From the NCBI GenBank assembly GCA_009839835.1, contig VXOY01000020.1, positions 1 to 33,637 on the forward strand: 33,637 nucleotides of DNA, in the 5' to 3' direction. The position numbers were made by a program, and so were the translations under genes. The notes beneath the pieces are model-generated. The model saw only the letters and a list, made by a program, of their open reading frames with translations, did not search any database and was not told the origin of the DNA. The DNA is from Candidatus Spechtbacteria bacterium SB0662_bin_43 (GTDB lineage: Bacteria; Patescibacteriota; Minisyncoccia; Spechtbacterales; 2-12-FULL-38-22). Below are positions 27,228 to 33,637 of the stretch, one piece after another (positions within the stretch are counted from its first letter, which is position 1; each line of letters starts with the position of its first letter).

Positions 27228-27670
27228 ATTCTTTCACTATAAGAGAAAAGGGTACTTATTTCAATAAACCGTATCCTATCATCAAAATGAAAAAGATGTA
27301 CTCAAATAGACCTCATCTGCAATAAGATTTAAAACCAACTATTAACAAAGAACACTGTTAATCGTAGAAAAACTATTCAATTTTTGGGTACAACAAAATA
27401 ACAAATCAATAGGCGTTTTTGCTATGAAAGGTAAGGAACGAAATAAAATGATGGTAATGATGGTGCCGTACAACTCTGCAGCTACTCAATCAACTACCGC
27501 TCCGTCGAGTGTCTGTACGAATAGAGGCATATTGCTAACACAACACGCTATACAAACAACTCTATCTATGCGGTCTGTTTTCGCTGTCTACTTCTTCTCT
27601 TTTGTGTACAACAAAAGAGCGAATCGCATAAGCGACCGAGAATATCTTCACTACACAATTAAAGAACAAT

Positions 27671-27853
27671 ACATGGGTCGATACCTGCAACTGTTCGTCA
27701 TTCGAAGTAACACCCGAGGGGGAAAGAACTATAAATGAATAGATACATGCAACCAGTCGTCATTCGTAGCACTACTCGAGAAAAAAGAACTATGAATGGG
27801 TCGATACCTGCAACTGTTCGTCATTCGAAGTAACACCCGGGAAGAAAGAACAA
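27671..27853. repeat. Three imperfect tandem direct repeats, period about 61-62 bp
   Basis: ATGGGTCGATACCTGCAACTGTTCGTCATTCGAAGTAACACCCGAGG..AAAGAACTAT in copies 1 and 3; diverged copy 2 ATGAATAGATACATGCAACCAGTCGTCATTCGTAGCACTACTCGAG. Confidence 0.9.
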
Positions 27854-28525
27854 TGAAGAGAATGCCGAGTACAATGAACCGATTCTCCTTCTCATTACGT
27901 GAAGATATACCTCATTCCACTTCATACATATTATACCATAAAACAATACGTTAAACACTTGTATACCTGTGGATTACTGCCTATTATTGTACTGTGTATT
28001 TTGTTATACGGCTGTTCGTACATTCCAATTATGCCGTTATGAAAAGACAACGGATTAAAAGCGAGTGTGCGGGCGGAGTGCGTGGTATCAAGGGTAGAGG
28101 TGTAAAGGGTGTATGGATGTAGAAAGCGGAGCGTGAGGCTTGAGGTGTAATGCGTGGCGTGTGAGATGTGAAAGGTGTATAGGGTATAGGTGTGAGGTAA
28201 AAAGTGATATGTGGTGTGGGCAGATGCAATAATGAATGTGAAAGAGGGGTTTGTGAATCCCTCTTGAAATGCGACACTATGATGTTTCTTCAAAACAAAG
28301 AACTATGAGTGCGACATAGTATGTATGGCATAAAGGCACAATTTCTGCTTTTGGGTGTTGCACTTCAAAAAACGCACAATTGCGATTACTTCAATACTGA
28401 AGAGGGAGGGAGAGATGGAAGATGCAAAAACAATATAGATGGGAAGGAGATAGGGTTGAAAGGGAGGGACTGCAACACTTTATTTTTTGAAAAAAATATG
28501 ACATAATGAGCAGTGTAAGAATGCT

Positions 28526-28597
28526 GCCCCTGTGGTGAAATGGATATCACGCAGCGCTTCGGACGCTGTATTGCGGGTTCGAATCCTGCCGGGGGTA
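28526..28597 (+). tRNA. tRNA-Arg (TCG)
   Basis: Cloverleaf; anticodon arm CAGCG-CTTCGGA-CGCTG. Confidence 0.9.
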
Positions 28598-28934
28598 CTT
28601 ATATAAATGAACGACACTGTACCATACCTCTATAGTCGTGCCTGCAAACAGGTTCGGGTACAGAGATGTAATACCCTCGCTTCGCTCATAGTCGCCTGCC
28701 CACAAACAAATTCAGTTGCGGAGATTTACCTACGAACAGAGGGCTGCGAGAAGAGTGAAGGGGGCTTCCTATAAACAGATTCAGGAGTAGAAAACTGCAA
28801 TGCTATCGTCTCTCCGCTTATAAATTATGGCAAAATATCACTGTGGTATAGTAGTAATGATATGATGTGAATGAGCGAAAGGAGAGGGTGGCATAAATAT
28901 CACCATACTATAACAGCAATGACATAACACGCTT

Positions 28935-29537
28935 ATGAAATACCTATCCTCATTTTTTCTTGCACTTGGAGTGTTTTCATTGGTTCTCTCTGGTGCTGCA
29001 ACAACACTTACAGAAACGGCTTCGGGGCAAGAGGGAATTGTAAAATGCGGAACAAAAAAAGTAGATGAAGATGGTAACCCAGTATGGCTTAGATGCTTAG
29101 ATGAAGATGGAAATAGCATAAAAAGTGATAATTGTGATGCAGAAAACTATGTTTGTGCGGGGGGTAAAAAAAGTGGCAGTGGTGACGATACTACTTGCAT
29201 ACAACGTGTACAAGCAGAAAACCCTACGTGCGGATTCAGAGAGCTCGGTAGCCTGATTCTTGATATAACACAGAAAATCATTTATCAATTCACCCCTTTG
29301 CTCGTTATCGCTATGATTACTCTTGGCGGATTCACTATACTCATAGCAAGAGAGGATCCTGGTATGTATCAAAGAGGGATTCAGTTCATAAAATACGCGC
29401 TCATAGGGTATGTTATTGTTCTACTATCGTTCCTTATTGTAGAAGTATTCCTCTTCGAGATTATGGGGGTAAATGGCACGTATGGCATTAGGGGATGGGG
29501 TGACATAACAAGTATTTTCGGTGGCTCGTCTACGTAA
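28935..29537 (+). CDS. TrbC/VirB2-like pilin-family protein with short Cys-containing ectodomain
   Basis: Signal peptide, six-Cys region, two TM segments FTPLLVIAMITLGGFTILIA...GIQFIKYALIGYVIVLLSFLIVEVFLF. Confidence 0.65.
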   Translation: MKYLSSFFLALGVFSLVLSGAATTLTETASGQEGIVKCGTKKVDEDGNPVWLRCLDEDGNSIKSDNCDAENYVCAGGKKSGSGDDTTCIQRVQAENPTCGFRELGSLILDITQKIIYQFTPLLVIAMITLGGFTILIAREDPGMYQRGIQFIKYALIGYVIVLLSFLIVEVFLFEIMGVNGTYGIRGWGDITSIFGGSST

Positions 29538-29575
29538 CAACCCACTCCATAAAACAAAAACACACACCCTTATTG

Positions 29576-29581
29576 TATAAT
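29576..29581 (+). promoter_or_regulatory. -10 element upstream of tRNA-Lys
   Basis: TTGTATAATACG 31 nt before the tRNA 5' end. Confidence 0.45.
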
Positions 29582-29611
29582 ACGACAATATATGCAACAG
29601 TGTGCTTTGAA

Positions 29612-29687
29612 GCCCCGTTAGCTCAACTGGCAGAGCAGTTGCCTCTTAAGCAAACGGTTGCAGGTTCGAGTCCTGCACGGGGCACCA
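29612..29687 (+). tRNA. tRNA-Lys (CTT), CCA encoded
   Basis: GCCCCGT...ACGGGGC A CCA; anticodon loop CTCTTAA. Confidence 0.93.
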
Positions 29688-29829
29688 ACCAAAATTTGAC
29701 GTTCGGGAATTTTGATAGAATTATATAACTCCGCTGAAGAGATAAAAGTTTGAATTTTTATCCATACTATGTTATAAAGAAAACAATACGATTGTAGTGT
29801 TTCTTTTCTCAATCTGTATATCAATTTCA

Positions 29830-30096
29830 ATGCCTAAATCTACGGACAAACAAAAAATAATCATAAAGTATCAGCTCCACAAGGAAGATACAGGATCAGC
29901 AGAAATACAGATAGCGATACTCACAGACCAAATCAAACAATTGGTAAAACACCTCAAGCAGCATACAAAAGATAACCACTCTCGCCGAGGTCTTTTAAAG
30001 ATGGTTTCAAAACGCAAAAAACTGCTTGATTATTTACAGCACGAAAGCGTCCATAGGTACGAAACACTCATAGAAAAACTCAAAATAAAAAAATAG
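29830..30096 (+). CDS. rpsO: 30S ribosomal protein S15
   Basis: [53 protein letters not shown]. Confidence 0.97.
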   Translation: MPKSTDKQKIIIKYQLHKEDTGSAEIQIAILTDQIKQLVKHLKQHTKDNHSRRGLLKMVSKRKKLLDYLQHESVHRYETLIEKLKIKK

Positions 30097-30146
30097 TATA
30101 TCTTCTCTTTTCGTTCTTTTTTACTCAATAAACACTGTACCGCACT

Positions 30147-30746
30147 ATGCCCGTTATCAAACACCCCGCGCAACGAGTAGCAGTCCTCATAGACATTCAA
30201 AATCTGTACCATTCTGCAAAAAATCTGTATGGAAAACGGGTGAATTTCAAAGAAGTGCTCAGGGTTGCAATAGAGCAAAGACAATTAGTCCGCTCTTTTG
30301 CGTATGTTGTGTACACAGAAACAGAAGAAGAGCAGAGTTTCTTCCACGCTCTTGAAAAACTGGGAATTGAAATTCGCGTAAAGGATTTACAGGTCTTTTA
30401 TGGAGGAATGAAAAAGGCAGATTGGGACGTTGGTATTGCCATAGACGGTGTACGGCTCGCCAATTCGGTTGATGTCATTATTCTTATGAGTGGTGACGGT
30501 GACTTCATCCCTTTGGTAGAGTACTTGAAAAATGTTGGTACGCAAATTGAGGTTGTTGCGTTTGGGAAAAGCGCCTCAAGCAAGCTCCAAGAGGCATCGG
30601 ACGACTTCTTGGACCTTTCCAATGACCCTGAACAATACTTGCTGAACATTAAGAAACCAGCAAACGACAATTCAGCAGAACGATCTTCTGGATCACAAAA
30701 ACAGAAGCAAGAATCGCGCCCTCAAAAGCAATCACGAGCAAAATAA
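30147..30746 (+). CDS. NYN domain (LabA/DUF88-like) putative nuclease
   Basis: VAVLIDIQNLYHSAKNLYG, KADWDVGIAIDGVRLANSVDVIILMSGDGDFIPLVEYLKNVGTQIEVVAFG. Confidence 0.9.
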   Translation: MPVIKHPAQRVAVLIDIQNLYHSAKNLYGKRVNFKEVLRVAIEQRQLVRSFAYVVYTETEEEQSFFHALEKLGIEIRVKDLQVFYGGMKKADWDVGIAIDGVRLANSVDVIILMSGDGDFIPLVEYLKNVGTQIEVVAFGKSASSKLQEASDDFLDLSNDPEQYLLNIKKPANDNSAERSSGSQKQKQESRPQKQSRAK

Positions 30747-30754
30747 CGACCATA

Positions 30755-32887
30755 ATGACGCACCAACCGAAAAAATACACTGTATCGCTTCCAAACAATA
30801 AAGATATTATTCTCACATTCTTACCTTGGGCAGAACAAGCCGATGTATCAATTATCGCAAAGGCAGGGGAGACTACTGTACTCACAACTGTTGTTATGAG
30901 CAGGAGGGAAAACGATCCTGGCTACTTCCCGCTCACCGTTGAATATCGAGAAAACTACTACGCAGCAGGAAAAATAGGTGGTGGGCGATTTCGCAAACGG
31001 GAAGGCAGACCATCAGATGACTCAATCCTGAAGGCACGGCTCATAGATCGCGCGTTGCGACCCTTGTTTGACCACCATATGCGTCGCGAGATACAGATTG
31101 TAAACAGTGTTTTGTCGTACGATCCAGACAACTGCCCTGAAACTATAGCTCTTGTTGCATCTGCTACTGCGTTGGCAGCCTCAGACATTCCATTCAACGC
31201 ACCCCTTGCTGCAGTTCGTGTTGCAAAAAAAGGAACAGAGACTATTCTGAACCCTTCAGAAACAGAACAAAATGAAAGCTCTGTTGTTGTAACAATGGCA
31301 GGAGCGCGCGACACAATCAATATGCTTGAAATTGGAGCAAACGAAGCACAGGAGGACGAGATACAAGAACTCATCGCTTTTGGATTCCAATCCATCAACG
31401 CTATCATTGATACGCAGGAACAAATTTGCAAAGACATAGGACAAAAAAAAGCATCTGTTGCACTCAAAAAAGCGCCTCGCGACGTGCAAGAACAGGTCCG
31501 TGCTCTTGCGTTTGAAAAACTCAAAAAAACACTTTTCACAAAAGATAGAAAGGACTACGACCAAGCAATAGAAGACACCACCCAAGTAGTACAAGACGCC
31601 CTCACAGAACAATACGGAGAATCAAGCCCTGAAAACATAGAATTGGGATGCGCGTTTATTGATGACCTCACAGATGAAATCATTCACCACGCAGCACTCA
31701 ACGAGGGTCGCAGGGTTGATGGACGAGCATTTGACGAGATTCGCCCGCTATCTGGAGAAATCAATCTGTTGCCAAGAACTCATGGGTCGGGTATTTTTAT
31801 GCGCGGATTAACCCATATCCTCTCAACAGTAACGCTTGGCATACCAGGCAACGAAGAATTGCACGATGATATGACAGGGGAGTTTGAAAAGCGATTTATG
31901 CACCACTACAATTTCCCGCCCTACTCAGTAGGAGAAACAGGCCCATTCCGCGGTCCTGGGAGACGAGAAATAGGTCACGGAGCATTGGCAGAAAAAGCAC
32001 TCAAGTCCCTCATACCTCCGAGCGAATCGTTTCCATACGTTATTCGAGCAGTTTCAGAGGTGCTCTCTTCAAATGGCTCTTCGTCTATGGGATCTGTGTG
32101 CGCCTCATCGCTTGCTCTCTTTCACGCAGGTGTGCCGCTCAAATCTCATATAGCAGGAATTGCAATGGGTCTCATTATGGGAGAAAACAACGAATACAAG
32201 GTGTTAACAGATATTCAAGGTCCTGAAGATCACCACGGCGATATGGACCTCAAGGTAGCTGGGACCCGCACAGGCATAACAGCAGCACAAATGGATATCA
32301 AGGTGAGTGGTATCTCATTAGACATTCTGATGAACGCGTTTGAACAAGCAAAGAAAGCACGCCTCCGTATTCTTGATGTTTTAGAACTCATCATACCGCA
32401 ACCAAGCAAAGATCTTTCAAAGTACGTACCCCTCTTGGAAATAATCCGTGTAAATCCAGACCTTATCGGGCTTGTCATTGGTTCAGGTGGATCAACTATC
32501 AAAGAGATTCAAACAGAGACACAAACAGAGATCAATATCCAAGAAGATGGTACTATTTCTATTGGTGGAACAGACAAATCTTACGTTGAAAAGGCGATTC
32601 AATGGATACAAAACCTCACGCACGAAGTGAAGGCAGGGGATCAATACAACGCAAAAGTTATAAAGACAACGGACTTTGGAGCATTTATAGCGCTCACCAA
32701 GGAACAAGAAGCACTCGTCCATATATCAGAACTCGCAGATGGTTTTGTGAAAAATGTTACAGATGAAGTCAAGGTAGGGCAACGAATCCCTGTCCGCATT
32801 TTGAGTGTAGACCCAAATGGTAAAATCAGTGCAAGTGCAAAAAACATAGCAAAGGAACAAACAATACACGACTTTCTTACTACCTAA
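30755..32887 (+). CDS. pnp: Polyribonucleotide nucleotidyltransferase
   Basis: Two RNase PH domains (DPGYFPLTVEYRENYYAAGKIGGGRFRKREGRPSD; FPPYSVGETGPFRGPGRREIGHGALAEKAL), KH (VIGSGGSTIKEIQ), S1 domain. Confidence 0.97.
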   Translation: MTHQPKKYTVSLPNNKDIILTFLPWAEQADVSIIAKAGETTVLTTVVMSRRENDPGYFPLTVEYRENYYAAGKIGGGRFRKREGRPSDDSILKARLIDRALRPLFDHHMRREIQIVNSVLSYDPDNCPETIALVASATALAASDIPFNAPLAAVRVAKKGTETILNPSETEQNESSVVVTMAGARDTINMLEIGANEAQEDEIQELIAFGFQSINAIIDTQEQICKDIGQKKASVALKKAPRDVQEQVRALAFEKLKKTLFTKDRKDYDQAIEDTTQVVQDALTEQYGESSPENIELGCAFIDDLTDEIIHHAALNEGRRVDGRAFDEIRPLSGEINLLPRTHGSGIFMRGLTHILSTVTLGIPGNEELHDDMTGEFEKRFMHHYNFPPYSVGETGPFRGPGRREIGHGALAEKALKSLIPPSESFPYVIRAVSEVLSSNGSSSMGSVCASSLALFHAGVPLKSHIAGIAMGLIMGENNEYKVLTDIQGPEDHHGDMDLKVAGTRTGITAAQMDIKVSGISLDILMNAFEQAKKARLRILDVLELIIPQPSKDLSKYVPLLEIIRVNPDLIGLVIGSGGSTIKEIQTETQTEINIQEDGTISIGGTDKSYVEKAIQWIQNLTHEVKAGDQYNAKVIKTTDFGAFIALTKEQEALVHISELADGFVKNVTDEVKVGQRIPVRILSVDPNGKISASAKNIAKEQTIHDFLTT

Positions 32888-32905
32888 AATTTACACGAAC
32901 CCTAT

Positions 32906-32982
32906 ACAGCGACCGTAAAACGTTTTGCTGGGCTAAACCGATTACCGCTAACCGCCAGAAAAACACGTTTTACAATCGCTGT
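32906..32982. repeat. Short dispersed element with terminal inverted repeats, copy 2 (opposite orientation to 8672-8743)
   Basis: ACAGCGACCGTAAAACGTTTTGCTGGGCTAAACCGATTACCGCTAACCGCCAGAAAAACACGTTTTACAATCGCTGT. Confidence 0.8.
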
Positions 32983-33071
32983 GTTGTTTTTTCATAAATG
33001 AACGAGGTTCATTCAACAATGAGTTGTTACTTTTTTGCCATATATAAATTATAAATAATATAAAGAAAAGA

Positions 33072-33257
33072 GGGTTTATACTTTTTTGTGCATACAATAC
33101 CACTACTGTATATGAGATTGTTTTTTATCAATGAACGAGGTTTAGTAAGCAACGGGTTGTTGCTGAATCTATGATTAGATGAATGTGGTGCAAAGAAGTA
33201 TAAGCCCTGAACGATTGCTGTAATCAGTTTAGTTGAGGGGCTTATACTTCTTTGCGC
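33072..33257. repeat. Composite inverted-repeat cluster related to the 17795-17896 element
   Basis: GGGTTTATACTTTTTTGTGCATAC (33073), GTGCAAAGAAGTATAAGCCC (33188-33207) and GGGCTTATACTTCTTTGCGCATAC (33238) are related arms in alternating orientation. Confidence 0.75.
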
Positions 33258-33369
33258 ATACGCATTATATATATAAGAACGATCGGACGGAAAATGAAGT
33301 ATTGCTATTGTGGAAAACGCACCAACGGGCTATTCGTTATATAATAAGATAAAGTAGTGTGTTTTTTCT

Positions 33370-33637
33370 ATGGATCAATCCACCCGATTACAGCAAGGCA
33401 TTTTAAGGACGATGCAAGAAGACATCAAAATCGCCGAAGGAAAGGGGGATGATATTTTTGACACCATAAAAACACAGAGTATTATTCCAGAAAGACCGAA
33501 GCAGAAACAAGAGAAAGAAACCGTGATACAATCATCTTCTCTCGCAGTATCACAAAAACCAGCAGCGCCATCACAGAAAGCTCCCACAAAACCCCAACCA
33601 CTCAAGCCCAAGCAAAAAACCACACCCCCTGTACCAC
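33370..33637 (+). CDS. N-terminal part of an unknown Lys/Pro/Gln-rich protein (runs off window)
   Basis: Open frame from ATG: MDQSTRLQQGILRTMQEDIKIAEGKGDDIFDTIKTQSIIPERPKQKQEKETVIQSSSLAVSQKPAAPSQKAPTKPQPLKPKQKTTPPVP. Confidence 0.6.
   Translation, partial: MDQSTRLQQGILRTMQEDIKIAEGKGDDIFDTIKTQSIIPERPKQKQEKETVIQSSSLAVSQKPAAPSQKAPTKPQPLKPKQKTTPPVP

Noticed and set aside
27931-28293. 120-aa minus-strand ORF (His/Thr/Tyr/Ser-rich)
   Set aside because: Low-complexity translation of a G-rich/C-rich strand-biased tract; no domain and no convincing ribosome-binding site.
28640-28800. Possible repeats after tRNA-Arg (AAACAGGTTCGG / AAACAAATTCAG / AAACAGATTCAG)
   Set aside because: Similarity is short and irregularly spaced; not distinguishable from chance without computation.

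Overview
The window looks like chromosome from a Candidate Phyla Radiation-like (Parcubacteria-type) bacterium. This assignment is an inference from compact gene content, small Zn-ribbon proteins, VirB2-like pilins and HtrA, YmdB/RNase Y, ClpP/Tig and rpsO-pnp blocks. It carries housekeeping genes (ychF, hup, ymdB, rny, gpmI, clpP, tig, nusA, efp, cca, rpsO, pnp), nine tRNAs, and a small copper/redox cluster (cupredoxins, multicopper oxidase, DoxX/MauE-like protein, Bcp peroxiredoxin). The main findings are: (1) a dense array of about 15 parS-like palindromes (TTTCACGTGAAA and CpG-transition variants) in a 0.93-kb gene-free region at 24738-25669. It lies next to a switch from all-minus to all-plus genes and a 1.3-kb repeat-rich gap, which together suggest a centromere/origin region. 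(2) A full-length membrane-pyrophosphatase homologue (17950-19896) that seems to have lost the catalytic Asp/Lys motifs. (3) A Cys/His-rich surface protein whose signal peptide is out of frame at a TA repeat. (4) Two families of dispersed inverted-repeat elements. No ParA, ParB or DnaA gene is visible in the window.
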